Shown here: piece by piece, positions 1 to 16,045 of the stretch
How the letters are laid out: every line of letters starts with the position of its first letter
Numbering within the stretch: position 1 is the first letter of the stretch
Source of the DNA: Epiperipatus broadwayi
Lineage: Eukaryota > Onychophora > Udeonychophora > Euonychophora > Peripatidae
Reading direction: 5' to 3'
DNA: 64,000 bases
Assembly: GCA_028023455.1 (NCBI GenBank)
Contig: JAQFVV010012673.1
Span: forward strand, 1,160,567-1,224,566
Program-made: the position numbers and the translations under genes
The notes under the pieces: generated by a model
Told to the model about the DNA's origin: nothing
Databases searched by the model: none
The model's input: only the letters and a program-made list of their open reading frames with translations

Positions 1-745
1 ACTTTAATGAATAGGCTTCAATCCACTCCATACCACAACTATACAGTGGTCCATTTCATTGAAAATCTGATGATGGAATGCCAACCCCCTCATCCTACCC
101 ATGTTGATCATAAGTTACTTTGACCCCTCATGTATCGTAAATAATCAATTTACATACATATATGAGGGCTGGGCAGACTTTACAGGTATGTCATCAAGGG
201 TGTCAGCAGTAAGAGATAGCATGGATAGATGAGGGTCATGTAATTCTGAGTTCAAATCCCTTATATATTACATATTGGAGTGCAGATATGAAAAAGACTG
301 TACTTTAGAGAAAAAAAATCATATATTAAAATATAGTGCTGTAAGGTCTGCCCATCTCTCGATTATGTATGTAAATGGATTATGTCCTGTACATAAGAGG
401 TCAGAGTGACTTATGGTCAACATGGGTAGGATGAGAAGGTTGGCACCAATGTGAGTTTTTAGCATTCCATCATCAGATTTTCATTGAAATGGATTGCTGA
501 AGAGTTGTGAGGTGGAGTGGATTAAAGCCTGTCCATTAAAGTATGAAGATTGGCTATCTTAATATAAGCTGTGCATTGATTGTATATATGTGTGGAGATG
601 AAAATCTGGACCAACTGACGAGGGCTTGTTTAGCATGAAATACTTATATTGGTGATTATTTATCTTTTTGACATATGTGTGATCAGGTATGTCAGCAGTA
701 TGAGATAGGATCGTGTGAAAATCTGAGTTTACACCCCCTATACAT
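1..745. repeat. Interspersed repeat in fold-back arrangement (family F)
   Basis: Positions 1-175 are the reverse complement of a segment found at about 345-540: both contain the CATCATCAGATTTTCA-type block, the CAACATGGGTAGGATGAG-type block and GCCTGTCCATTAAAG. The forward copy runs on to about 745, and a separate short tail (about 180-270) lies between the arms. The 3' tail ends in a block like GAGTTCAAATCCC, which resembles a tRNA B box, so the family may be a tRNA-derived SINE or a composite of one. Other copies lie at 12785-13215, 49545-50430 and 50450-50758 continued at 61435-61900. It carries no coding potential. The family is not one I can name. Confidence 0.7.
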
Positions 746-1319
746 AATATAGTTAGTAATATTAATAAACAATAGCAAGAGCGAACCTTTTCCTAACATT
801 AATTTTTTTTTTTTCTGTGATGTTTTAAGATGCCAATTTTGGTTTAATTCCGTTGCCAAATTTGTTGCAATATATATATATATGCAATAAAATAAAAATA
901 AGATAAAATCCGACTCTCCCCCCTCATGCTAATTTTTTACATCTACATGGAGGCTGTTTAATTTGCCAGTACCTTTATATGTGCATATTTAAAACTTATT
1001 AAAAAAAAAACTGAAACTTTCCGTCTTTACTCACGTACTTCTAAGTGAAAAAATATATTGTAAATACTAAATAAAAAGTAAATAGTCTACTATGGAGAAA
1101 AAACTTCTCCTCTAATCCCGAAGAAATAATTATTAATTATAAGTTAATCAATTTCTGGTCTGTGTGAGTTTTACTATTTCATTCTTATTTACCGTAAACA
1201 AATAATGAAAATAATAGCTTTTTGATTATGAATCAGTTACCTGACAAAAACAAAAAAACGTAAGCATATTTGAAATCTAAATAAAAATCTATTATGATGG
1301 AATTATAATCGTTATCATA
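746..1319. other. Unannotated AT-rich spacer
   Basis: Nothing recognisable beyond short A/T runs and a small (TA)n at about 870-885. No open frame of useful length and no similarity to the repeat families described elsewhere in the window. Confidence 0.5.
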
Positions 1320-2652
1320 AAAAAGCAGGTGAAAACATAGAAAAAGTTTTGGCAAAGTTATATGCCAATTGTTTAAATGAGAAAAATGTACCAGATGATT
1401 GGAAGAATAAAGTATTAATATTAATATTTAAAAAAAATTATAAAGAAGATAGTATAAATTACAGACTTATCAGTCTTTTATTAGTTTTATACAAAATTTT
1501 TACCGATAGATACGAGTCATCGACAGCGAAATTTAGATTTCAACCAATCATTAATGAGCAAGCTAGATTTAAAAGTGGTTTTAATATAGTAGATAAATAT
1601 TCAAATATTGAAAGAAATTATAAAACGAACTAATGAATATGAGTTGCCATTATACATTAGATTTGTAAATTATGAAAAAACATTTGATTCCATAAGAATT
1701 TATTCAGTGATTAAAGCATTTGATCAAGAAGGTATACACCCTGGATATTGTCATACTCTGAAGAATATTTATAAAAATGCAACAGCAACAATTAAATTAC
1801 ATAATGATACTAAAAAGGTTAACATTGAGAAGGGTGTAAGACAGAGTGACTTTATATCTCCAAAACTTTTTATTTTGTGAATTAAAATGAAAAGCTAAAG
1901 GAGTAAAAGTAAATGGAGATTATTTAAGTCATCTAGATTTTGCCTATGATGTAGTTCGTTCAATAATAATACAGTTTTAGGAAATGCTGCAATAATTATC
2001 AGATGGAAGCAACAAATTAGGATTAAAAGTAAATGTTAAAGATGCTCAATGGATTTTCTCAAAAGATGAAAATAAGATTGATTATGATGAGGAAGACGAA
2101 GTTAACAACTATAAGTATCTTGATCAGATTATTACTACAGTTGAAAACATAATCAATAAAATTAATCATGTAATTAAATTTGGTTGGAGTATATTAAAAA
2201 GAAATATGTCAATGTGTTTGAAAATAAAAGTTTTTAATAAATATCATTTACCTGTTTTTAATTATGGATCTGAGATGTGAACACTTAACAGAAGAGTAAA
2301 ATAGAGACTTTAAACAACTCAAAGAAGTATGGAAAGTTGCATGCTAAGTGTAACAAGAAGAGATTGAAAACAAAATATCTGGGTAAGAGCAAAAACAGCT
2401 GTTATTGACATCATTGAAAGAATTAAGAGTCTGAAGTAAAGTTGGGTTGGACATATTGCTAGAAGGTATGATAATAGCAGATTTTGAAAAAGTGTAAAAG
2501 ACCTAGAAAGTGACCACATGTGAGATGGATGGATGAAATAAGGATATGTATGGGAATGATGTGGAGCGGCTACATATTGGAGAATATGGATTGAACATCA
2601 AGATACCTTCATTCTGCAGTGGATTGATAATAATTGAAAATGATGATGATGA
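1320..2652 (+). pseudogene. RTE-type non-LTR retrotransposon, 5'-truncated and decayed
   Basis: The translated pieces match the reverse transcriptase and C-terminal part of the better copy at 22553-25460. VPDDWKN and KVLILIFKK are followed by a degraded NYRPISLL (NYRLISLL) in 1349-1633, then the motif A region (FVNYEKTFDSI, Asp replaced by Asn) and motif B (GVRQSDFISPKLF) in 1608-1880. The catalytic FADD reads FAYD at about 1938. Downstream pieces match the LGQIINTDGN, YGSETWTL and MERCMLGVTRRD regions but carry several stops and frameshifts. The copy ends in a short GATGATGAT tail at 2642-2652, as RTE elements do. It begins inside the RT domain, so the endonuclease is absent. It is certainly inactive and more diverged than the copy at 22553-25460. 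Confidence 0.88.
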
Positions 2653-3206
2653 CCTGTCTGAATTTGAATATCAGTTTATGGAATTGAGAAACAGATGCAT
2701 TAACCATGCCAACATGAAACTTTAGATGTAGAATATATAAAATAAAGCTTAACTGCATTATATTATGAAATAAACTAAGGATATGTATTAATTTTTAAAA
2801 ATCTATAGAATGATGGCTATAAAATATGTATCAATAATGTATGTAAGAATTTATAAAATTATTAGACTTTTCATCTTGAATGTACTCACCTCAACCATTT
2901 TGACTATCAATAGTTGATTATTTATTATATAGCAATGTGGAGGTCAGATAAAAATGACTATCTTTTAGAACAATACATTATCATAGTTATGAGGAGTGGC
3001 CTTGTTTGTGAGATTGCTTAAAAGTATGTGTTTGGGACTCTGACCAATGAAATATTGTGGCAGTATATTTGGATTTACTGGTCCACAATGTGATACTCCA
3101 AGATAAAGCTGAAATTAATTTAGCTTCTTAAATGCAAGGTTCTCTTCAATTGAAAGTCCACTATGCCCAGATGTACAATGAATTCACTTCCATCTAATTG
3201 TTGAAG

Positions 3207-3240
<34 letters not shown>

Positions 3241-3260
3241 CTTATATATATTTGTATAAT

Positions 3261-3316
<56 letters not shown>

Positions 3317-3334
3317 GTTTCCAATCAGTAACCA
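2653..3334. other. Spacer with two (AT)n microsatellites
   Basis: AT-rich, no gene seen. Contains (AT)n at about 3209-3237 and about 3262-3312. The open frame read on the minus strand through these is simply alternating Ile-Tyr from the dinucleotide repeat. Confidence 0.6.
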
Positions 3335-3510
3335 CCTAAACATTCACAGTAAATATAGCAACCAATATTTCTAACTGCTGTCAAGGCAACCTTCACACCT
3401 TTTATACGAACTAACTAAAGCGCTTAAATTCTGAAAATAACCATTTTGCTTTCTGATGAAAACCAGTTGGCTGGTTGAAATATTAAAGCAGTTTTATAGA
3501 GAAGTAATTC
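3335..3510 (+). repeat. PLE-associated repeat fragment
   Basis: The block with CTAACTGCTGTCAAGGCAACC at about 3372-3392 matches repeated units that surround the Penelope-like fragment at 13600-13675, 14800-14850 and 15150-15190 (CTGTTGTCAAGGCAACC). It leads directly into a hammerhead-like motif at 3453-3480. Terminal repeats of Penelope-like elements are known to carry hammerhead ribozymes, so a PLE terminal-repeat relic is the best reading. This is inference from repeat context, since no PLE protein sequence is present here. Confidence 0.45.
3453..3480 (+). ncRNA. Hammerhead-ribozyme-like core motif A
   Basis: CTGATGA at 3453-3459 is followed by a perfect 6-bp hairpin (AACCAG, loop TTGG, CTGGTT) and then GAAA at 3477-3480. 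This is the conserved core order of a hammerhead ribozyme (CUGAUGA, stem II, GAAA). A second copy of the same motif with another loop lies at 62616-62643 on the minus strand, so the stem is conserved. I could not find a convincing stem I/III and cleavage site by eye, so activity is unproven. Confidence 0.4.
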
Positions 3511-3512
3511 TG

Positions 3513-8171
<4,659 letters not shown>

Positions 8172-8216
<45 letters not shown>
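8172..8216. repeat. (AT)n microsatellite
   Basis: AT repeat directly abutting the right end of the giant LTR-like unit. With the tract at 3513-3610 it shows that the unit sits inside an AT dinucleotide array. Confidence 0.93.
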
Positions 8217-8217
<1 letters not shown>

Positions 8218-8414
8218 GTATAAGCTACCTATAAAAATATACGATATATAAAGTTTTAAATAATAATAACAGTAATCATAAATAGTAATAAAACATAAAT
8301 TTCAAAAAAATATTTTCAATTTCATTGTAATCATTATCAATAGAATTTATACATCCCATATGATTTTCCAAGAATTATGTAAATCAATATTTACAGAGTG
8401 CCTGTTTATTATAC

Positions 8415-8563
8415 AATCTTTAAATTGGTTTATGAGAATTGTTTTTACTGTTATTAAAATTTAAAGCTAATAGATAAAAAAAAGAGATAGATAGATTAGA
8501 TACATAAATAGGCAGACAGACAGACAGACGGAAAGATAGACAGACAGACACAGACAGACAGAC

Positions 8564-8598
<35 letters not shown>

Positions 8599-8603
8599 CA
8601 GAC

Positions 8604-8693
<90 letters not shown>

Positions 8694-8813
8694 GTGAATA
8701 AAAATTTGTTATAAATTTCAATACAAGCTGAATCAAATGCAGTTATGTGAATATATTAGTTGATTTGAATTGATTCTTGACATCATTGTCTAATCTATCT
8801 ATTCATCTATCTA

Positions 8814-8851
<38 letters not shown>

Positions 8852-9107
8852 TAGATAGATGAATAGATAGATATGGATATATATATATATATATCCATCC
8901 TTCTATCTATCTATTTAATCTACCTATCCATTTTTCTATCTATCAGCTTTAAAAATTTTAATAACAGTAAAAAAAATTCTATAAACGAATATAAATTGAT
9001 GGATGGATAGATATACAGATAGATAGATTAAACAGTGATGTCAAGAATTGGTTCAAATCAGCTAATATATTCACATAACTTCATTTGATCCAGCTATTTT
9101 TGAAATG
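8415..9107. repeat. GATA/CAGA microsatellite cluster with nested inverted repeats
   Basis: A long (GATA)n with (CAGA) and (GACA) interruptions occupies about 8476-8695. A unique block at about 8415-8475 recurs inverted at about 8935-8995, and another at about 8705-8800 recurs inverted at about 8999-9107. Between them, about 8777-8890 is a near-perfect palindrome of ATCT/GATA units around a central (TA)n. The minus-strand open frame through it is only a Ser-Ile-Tyr-Leu repeat. No gene. Confidence 0.85.
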
Positions 9108-10131
9108 CATAAGATAATTTTTTTTACTCTTTCTTACGCTTTTACAAATAAATGAATGACCACATAATAAACCTTTTTACAATAGAAAATTACAATGCTG
9201 ATAAAAATATACAGCATTTGGAAAGACAAACACATGTAGTGAGTAACTGTAAAAATGCAATACCCTATTTGCTGGTAAGGATTTTATATAAACATATAGA
9301 TTCATTTTTTATCTGAAAATTGTGGGATTTAGACACTAGAATGCATTGCCTTAATCCAGCATTTCTTAAACTGTAGGTTGCAAAGTGAAAGGTTGGAGTT
9401 GCAAAAATTTAATTCATATATATAAAATTGAAAAAATATCAGTCACAATCTCTTCATTATCTTTAATTTAATATGTTTTCTGTACAGTGCAATTATAAAA
9501 TCGTAATGATGGCCAAGTTGAGCTGTAAATTATATTTACATACTGAAAAATAACACTAAATGCATCATAATAGTGGTATCACATTGCAATTTCAGCATAT
9601 AAGTTATTTCAGAATCAAAATATATGCTGCAGTGGCAAGAATAAGATTGGCACCACTGTGATTATATAATGCATTTCCGGTCATCAAGTTATTTGTTTCG
9701 GTTCCATTTCAACAATCGTCCACATCGCAACCACAATACAATATTGTATTTTACTGCTTTACTCTACTAAGGTTAGCATTTATTTGAATAAATATTATAA
9801 AAGTTTTTTTTATACAAATGATTGTATACTTTTTTTTTCATTTTTTTATTCATAATTTATCATACTATTAGTTATTCTAAAAATTTATTTTTTATTTGAA
9901 ACTTATTGTCATTTACATATTAATGAGCAAAAACATATTCCTATTTTTTAAACTTAACAGGTAATTTATAATTGATTTATTGATACTTTTTAAATATTAA
10001 AAAATAGAACATACAGGAGTAAATATGCTTTGTATAATTAAACAAAAAAACATGGTTGCCACTTGGTGTCTCTGATAACTAATAAGTACTGTCATTTTAT
10101 TTATATTTTAGTATAAAAATACTTTTTACCC

Positions 10132-12390
10132 ATGGATAAATGGTTGAACTTGAGTACCAAAGGTAATGATGCAGGTGACAATTCTACAAAGTCTCTTCAA
10201 GCAGGATCTCCTAATCAGAAAGAGGCATCTAAGATGCGAAAAAGAAAATATGATAAGACATTTTTCCAATTTGGCTTTATTTTCAACAACTGTGATGGTA
10301 ATGAACAACCTCTTTGTTTAATTTGCAATAACATTTTGTCTATGGATGGTACGAAACCATCAAAATTAAAAAGGCATTTTGAATCCAAGCCTTCATATAT
10401 CAATAAACCAAAAGAATATTCCGAATGACTGCTAAAAGCTTTAAAAAAAAAAACCAAAACATTATTTTGAGAAATTTATAACTGTTAATGAAAATTTTTT
10501 ACTCACATCATATGAAGTTTCATACCTGATTTCTAAAAATAAAAAGCCATACACCATTATAAGAAGATTTTATATTACCTGCTGCTATTAAAATGGTAAA
10601 AATACTTCATGGAGGTAAATCATCATCATCATCAACCATTATCAATCCACTGCAGGATGAAGGTCTCTCCAAGTTTAATCCATCTTCTCCGATCTTTAGC
10701 TTCTCTTCTCCACAACACCCCTGCACATTTTCTTATTTCATCCATCCATCTCACATGTGGTCTCTTTCTGGGTCTTTTACAATCTCTTGGAATCCAGTTT
10801 AAAATTTCAATTGTCCATCTATTATCATCTCTTCTAGCAATACGTCCAGCCCAACTCCATTTCAATCTTTTAATTTTTTCAATAAGGTCAGTAACACCTG
10901 TTTGTTGTCTTACCCATACATTGCGTTTTTGATCTCTTCTTGTTACTCCCAACATACATCTCTCCATACTTCTTTGAGTGGTCTGAAGTATGGAAGTAAA
11001 TATGGTGATGAAATTCAGAAAATTCCTTTGTCAAATGACACTGTCATTAATAGAATTTCTGAAATTTGCAATGACTAATTTGAGCCACTTATTACTAGAC
11101 TTAAAGAAAGCCCAATATTTACAATTCAGTTAGACAAAACAACTGATATTTCAAAAATAGTTCATTTATTAGTATATGTCAGATAAATTTATAAAAAAAA
11201 CACTGGGGAAGAATTGTTATTTTGTTGTTCTTTGGAAGAACATATGAGAGGGGAACACATATATAATAAAGTAAACAAATTTTTTTAAAACTGAAGGTTT
11301 AGAATGAAAAACATTGCGTTGGAGTATGCACAAATGGTGCAAAAGCAATGACTGGTAAAATGGTTTTAAATCATTTGTTAAAGCTACTGGTAATAATCAT
11401 GTAACTTTTACACACTACCTGAACAATCAAGAGGCCCTTGCAGCAAAAAAATTAGCAACGGAAATGAATGATGTGCTTCAGGATGCTGTCAAAATTATAA
11501 ACTTTATTAAAAGCCATGCCTTTTACAGCTATCGACTCTAAATACAAAAACTTTCTATTACTTGCAGAAGTAAGATGGATGTCAAAAGGGTGAAGTTTAA
11601 GAAGATTATTGTTATTAAAAGAAGAAATTATTGTATTTTTAACCAAACAAAAATCTGATCCTGCTGCTCTTTTTCAAAATGACTTATGGCTATCAAAACT
11701 GTGCTATTTGTCTGATATTTTTGAGAAGCTAAATGATCTTAACTTGTCTCTTCAAAGAAAAAATAGCAATATTTTTACTTCGAATGATGAAATTAAAAGT
11801 TTTATTAAAAAGATCAACATTTGGAAGAATAGGGTGGAAAATGATTCATTGGAAATGTTTTCAGCTATTGAAAATTTTATAATTGAAAAAAATAATTGTA
11901 AAAATTTAATTGCAAAAATTGTTATAGATCAATTAAAAACCATAGATACACAGTTTTGCAAATACTTTATATTGAATTTAGATTTCAAAATGTTATCTTG
12001 GATTCAAAGTCCATTTTTGATTGACATTAATGACATTAATCACCTGCCATATAAACCCCAAGATGAATTTGCTGAGCTATTAAGTAATTTAAACTTAAAA
12101 CTTGACTTTCCACAAAAATGCCCGACTGGGTTCTGGATCAGAGCTAGGATTGAATTTCCCACAATTTCTGAAATGGCATTAAATGTTCTGCCATTCAGCA
12201 CCACATACTTATGTGAAATGATTTTTTCAGCTTTAATGTATATTAAATCCAAATATCATTCAATGCTGAAAAACATTGAAGATGCTTTATATCCAGCAGT
12301 AGCAAATATTTCACCAAGATTTAATTTGTCATGCAGTAAAAAAACAAACAGCATACCCATCTCATTAAAACGTGATTTTCTTTCATTAAT
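10132..12390 (+). pseudogene. hAT transposase of the ZBED5/SCAND3-like type, broken
   Basis: The N-terminal piece 10132-10425 (98 aa) has the family layout: a lysine-rich start, a KYDKTFFQFGF-type block and a BED-like zinc finger PLCLICNN...KLKRH, but the final His of the finger is lost. After a stop at 10426 the frame is broken repeatedly. IPLSNDTVINRI is readable at about 11020 and the catalytic block QLDKTTDIS at about 11130. The second catalytic Asp is changed to Asn (CTNGAKAMTGK, codon 11333-11335). The EALAAKK block is near 11430. The last part, 11609-12390 within an open frame to 12502, carries the dimerisation region (FPTISEMALNVLPFSTTYLCE is the landmark). An RTE fragment splits the gene at 10621-10989. 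Non-functional. Confidence 0.9.
10609..11001 (-). mobile_element. 5'-truncated RTE insertion inside the hAT transposase
   Basis: 10621-10989 reads on the minus strand as the extreme C-terminal part of the RTE polyprotein (MERCMLGVTRRD, LKWSWAGRIARRDDNRW, RPHVRWMDEIRKC, GETFILQW) and ends in a GATGATGATGATG tail. It is flanked by a 12-bp target duplication: ATGGAGGTAAAT at 10609-10620 and ATGGAAGTAAAT at 10990-11001 (one mismatch). Removing it restores the host transposase reading across the junction, so it arrived after the hAT element. Its 111-codon open frame is uninterrupted, so it is younger than the copies at 1320 and 37330. Confidence 0.92.
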
Positions 12391-12784
12391 TTTTATATAC
12401 TTAAAACAAATCCTAAAACTACTTATTTTTATATGTATATTGTTTACCAAAGAAATAAATTATTTATGGGAATATTTATTTCTATATCTATTTTATATTT
12501 AATATCTGGGGTCGCAAAAAAATCTCCATGATAAAAAGAAATCATGAATGAAAAAAGTTTAAGAAGCGCTGCCTTAATCTAATTAAATGCTGAGGAAATG
12601 TGACTTTCTAAATCATAAATATTTTTATCAGCATTAAATATTTTATTTTCATACATTTAATACTGATAATTAATTAAAATGAATAGAAATGATCTTTACT
12701 TAAATGAAGCAATAGGTACATCTTAGTTGATTTAAAATTCACCTTTGTTGTTAACAATATCTAATTTGCATAACTACATTGTAG

Positions 12785-13215
12785 AGATGTCTGCCCATCC
12801 TTGCATATGTATTTAATGGATTATGTCCTGTACATGTGGGGTTCAGATTGACCTTAGGTCAACATGGGTGTGACTAGAATCTCGGCCTCAGGGTAGCCTT
12901 CGAGCATTCCATCATCAGATTTTCAATTGGATGGACGGTTGAAGAGTTGGAGTGTGTAGTAGATTGGAGCCTGTCCATTAAAGTATGAGAATTGTCTATC
13001 TTAATATATATATCTGAGCACTTATAGTATATATGTGTGGGAAATGATAATCTGGACCAACTGATGATTGTTGGTTTAGCATGAAATACGTATATTGGTG
13101 ATTATTTATCTTTTCAGCATATATGTGCTCGAGTGTATCAGTGTTATTAGATAGAGTGTAGAGTGATGGATCATCTGAAAGTCTTTGCTCTTATACCCTA
13201 TATAACTATATATAG
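12785..13215 (+). repeat. Interspersed repeat family F, single forward copy
   Basis: Matches the forward arm at 345-745 with the same order of landmarks: CTGCCCATC, GATTATGTCCTGTACAT, CATTCCATCATCAGATTTTC, GCCTGTCCATTAAAGTATGA, CTGGACCAACTGATGA, TTTAGCATGAAATAC and TATTGGTGATTATTTATC. Unlike the other copies it has no adjacent inverted arm. No coding sequence. Confidence 0.8.
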
Positions 13216-13307
13216 TTATAAGTAAGAATTTACCCAACAAGATTTTGTATTCTAGGAAGTGTTGCATTTATATTGTTAAGCACTATGGAGATTTATTTTT
13301 CTGAGCA

Positions 13308-13398
13308 CTATATATATATATATATCCAATACTACCTAATACTATACTGTAGTACTATATATATATATATATCCAATACTACCTAATACTATACTAGT
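13308..13398. repeat. Short tandem duplication around (TA)n
   Basis: A unit made of a (TA)n stretch followed by CCAATACTACCTAATACTAT occurs twice in direct orientation (about 13308-13351 and 13352-13398). A local slippage duplication; no gene. Confidence 0.8.
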
Positions 13399-13671
13399 AA
13401 TGATAAATAAAATCGAAAATCATATAACATTAAAATGTTAGTCAGAAAACAAAATATTATTAAAATTCTTTCATGATTATGGTTTCATATATTAACAAAT
13501 ATACATTCTCAAGTGAAATTCAACTAGACACACAACGTATATATGTAAAAACAAAATATCCATATATATATATATATATATATATATATCATAAAAACCA
13601 GTCTAAATTTAGACAATTCTAAGATTAATAACAATCAAAAATTTTAAACTGTTGTAAAGGTAACCTTGTTG

Positions 13672-13708
<37 letters not shown>

Positions 13709-13712
13709 CATG

Positions 13713-13744
<32 letters not shown>

Positions 13745-13746
<2 letters not shown>

Positions 13747-14710
13747 GATATTCCATGTGGTAAAATAGCTAAATAACTGACATTTCAGTACAATAACAAG
13801 TACCTTTCTCAAAGCATTCTCTTTCTCAAATCATAGAAATGCATGTGAGATTTAAAATCATTTTTATCTTTTTGCTTCTCCTTATACTTAAATTCTATTG
13901 GTTGAGAAGTTTTAAATTTTATTTTGTCTTCCAATAGCTTCTTCCAAATGTTGTTAATCTTCTTTAATTCACACCTTTAATTTATGCTCTTGGGCCTTTT
14001 AAAAATTTCTATAGTTTCTCTTAGCAATCTCTGGTCATATTGTTCATTTTTTGCTAGAATATTTGTTTTAGCAAAATTGATATCATGATTTTTTAATTTT
14101 ATATGAGAATAAATAGCTGATGAATTGGATTTTTCTCTGACAGCCAAAATGTGTTCTTCATTTCTAATATTTATTCTAAAATTAGTCTGTCCAATATATG
14201 TATGACACTCCAAAGAAATTTTGTCTTTAGGAAGTGGAAGTATTTCATTTTTTTTAAAAAATTAGTGTAAACTGTGTGAATATCATTATTCTTTAAAATG
14301 TTACCAATTTTATCAGTTACTCCTTCTGGTGTATCAAAATCTTTTTTTCTTTTTATATGTATAAGCCCTATTAATAACGTTGTAATTAAAACCATTATCA
14401 AGAAGCATTTTTTTTAGTAGCAGAAATATCCTGGAGAAAATGACTATCATCAGGAAGAGATCTCCCAGTGTGTGTTGGTTTTTAATAAATACCATGGGAT
14501 AAAGAACCATCTTCCCTTCTTTCAATTAAAACATCTAAAAAAGGTAATTGGTCATTATTTTCTATTTCCATAGTAAATCTGATATTGTTGTGTAAAGAGT
14601 TTAAAAAATTAAAAAAGTCATCAAGAACATGCTTACCATGAGGCCAAATAACAATGGTATCATCAACATACCTCAGCTATATAGATGGTTTTTTTAACTG
14701 CTGAAGTCAA
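13745..14710 (-). pseudogene. Penelope-like element: end of RT plus GIY-YIG nuclease
   Basis: On the minus strand, RYVDDT (YVDD codons 14659-14670) is followed by FTMEIENNDQLPFLDVL and a degraded KPTHTGRSLPDDSHF, which is the C-terminal half of a PLE reverse transcriptase. Then ITDKIGNILKNNDIHTVY leads into the GIY-YIG-type block ECHTYIGQTNFRINIRNEEH (about 14150-14215) with the conserved tail AIYSHIKLKNHDINF and LLRETIEIFKRP (to 13977). The W normally before YVDD is a stop here, and the reading is split into at least three frames. Sequence upstream of the YVDD region is lost. The 3' non-coding end (about 13745-13830) matches that of the second copy at 30190-30280. Inactive. Confidence 0.88.
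13778..13814 (-). ncRNA. Hammerhead-like motif at the PLE 3' end (weak)
   Basis: On the minus strand a CTTTGAGAA block, a hairpin (GTAC, 8-nt loop, GTAC) and GAAATGTCAG follow one another. The same arrangement is at about 30212-30254 in the second PLE copy. The order resembles the CTGANGA, hairpin, GAAAYGTCAG layout of PLE hammerhead relics, but the first core block is poorly preserved. Ribozyme identity is an inference. Confidence 0.25.
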
Positions 14711-15375
14711 AATTTTATTTAGCTGTGCATTTTTTGACCATTACTATATTTATATATAATCATTAAAAACTAGTCAACACTTAGAAAATACTAATATCAA
14801 TAACAATCAACAATTTCAAACTGTTGTCAAGGCAACCTTCTTTTAACAATAAGGATGGAATCCACCCTTCTTAATGGTCTAATATACTTAGATAGACACT
14901 AAAGATTGCAATTTAACTACAGAGATTGAAATTACTGATGCAAAGAAGTTTAAATAAACCTCTTTAAACAGGTAAATAAAACCTATTCTGAGTGCAGATG
15001 TATAACATTACAAACTGGAATTATAAATTTCAAATTGCATCCAAAGTATTACTTAAATAAGAAGTGTAATAATGATCAAGGTTAAATGGGTTTATAAGCA
15101 ATCATTAAACCCCAGTCAGCACATAGACAATCCCAATGTCAATAACAATCAACAATTTCTAACTGTTGTCAAGGCAACTTTTTTTAACAATAAGGGTAAA
15201 ATCCACCCTTATTACTGATTTAATATATTTATATGGGCACTAAAGATTGTGCCTTGACCATAGAGATTGAAATTATTGTATCTAGATGAATTTCACTTGA
15301 GGTCTATTTGTTAATAAACCAAATCATATTCATGGGAGAATTTTAGTAACATTTTGTTTCCTTTTCTACTACTTT

Positions 15376-15654
15376 AATGTTATATAATTTTACTTTTTAT
15401 ATATATGATCTCAACTTTTTAAAATATATGTTTGATTTTTGTAAGTTTTCTGTTATAGTAATGATGGAAGTACTTAATAATTATTATGCTTATGTATATT
15501 TAATTCAAACATTGCTATCTGTATGTAACAATTAGTTTAAAAAGATTCGTGTAGAACAATTTGTGCAATAGGTATTCAACTTGAAGACACTAAAATTAAC
15601 AAAGTCTGTTTTCTAATAGTTTTATGTGTCATTTGATACAGTGAGAATTGGAAG
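15376..15654. other. Unannotated AT-rich spacer
   Basis: No gene or clear repeat recognised. Confidence 0.4.
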
Positions 15655-15870
15655 ACACTAGAGTCCAAAGTTCATGAATCATGGCCCAGCATCACCCATG
15701 AGGCTTATAGTAATTTAGAAAGTTCTGAGCAATAAACAATTTGCTTATTATTATTTATATTATCCTGTGTAGTTTAGTACAATTATAGAATGAGGAATTC
15801 GAACTCAGGCTCCAGAAACTGCACCCCACTGTCACTTCTGTGCTTGAACTTTTTATGACCAAACAATAAA
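15655..15870. repeat. Possible SINE-like remnants
   Basis: Two stretches share short blocks with the SINE-A family: one ends in GTTCTGAGCAATAAA (about 15720), another has AATTCGAACTC (about 15797, B-box-like) and ends near AACAATAAAC. Similarity is short and both may be old, damaged copies. Confidence 0.35.
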
Positions 15871-15884
15871 CTATATCATCATCA

Positions 15885-15899
15885 TCGTTGTTGTTGTTG

Positions 15900-15930
<31 letters not shown>

Positions 15931-15944
15931 CATCATCATTATTG

Positions 15945-16030
<86 letters not shown>

Positions 16031-16031
16031 T
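15885..16031. repeat. (TTG)n/(TTA)n trinucleotide microsatellite
   Basis: GTT repeats grade into a long, nearly pure ATT/TTA array. The plus-strand open frame is poly-leucine from the repeat and is not a gene. Confidence 0.95.
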
Positions 16032-16045
16032 ATCTTACTGACAGT

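Larger units (their letters stand above)
9349..12579 (+). mobile_element. hAT DNA transposon, Buster-like, with intact ends and 8-bp target duplication
   Basis: The element runs 9357-12571. Its left end is CAGCATTTCTTAAACT and the inverted right end is CAGCGCTTCTTAAACT (14 of 16 match). It is flanked by a perfect 8-bp duplication CCTTAATC at 9349-9356 and 12572-12579. That is the hAT duplication length, and it fits the nnnTAnnn pattern known for the Buster lineage. The interior encodes the decayed transposase listed separately. A 369-bp truncated RTE element is inserted at 10621-10989. The left 775 bp before the transposase start is non-coding. Ends are intact but the transposase is dead, so this copy could only move if supplied in trans. 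Confidence 0.9.
13425..15375. repeat. Repeat units framing the first Penelope-like fragment
   Basis: The sequence at about 13425-13525 (containing CTCAAGTGAAATTCAACTAG) recurs inverted at about 15283-15375. A second unit, marked by AATAACAATCAACAATTTC and CTGTTGTCAAGGCAACC, is present in direct orientation at about 13600-13675, 14755-14880 and 15105-15240; the last two are parts of consecutive copies about 345 bp apart. These probably represent PLE terminal repeats or PLE-associated non-coding units, because PLEs typically insert as partial tandems with direct or inverted terminal repeats. (AT)n tracts lie at 13560-13589, 13676-13701 and 13717-13744. Confidence 0.6.

Noticed and set aside
8467-8736. 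Ser-Ile-Tyr-Leu repeat protein
   Set aside because: Pure translation of the GATA/CAGA microsatellite.
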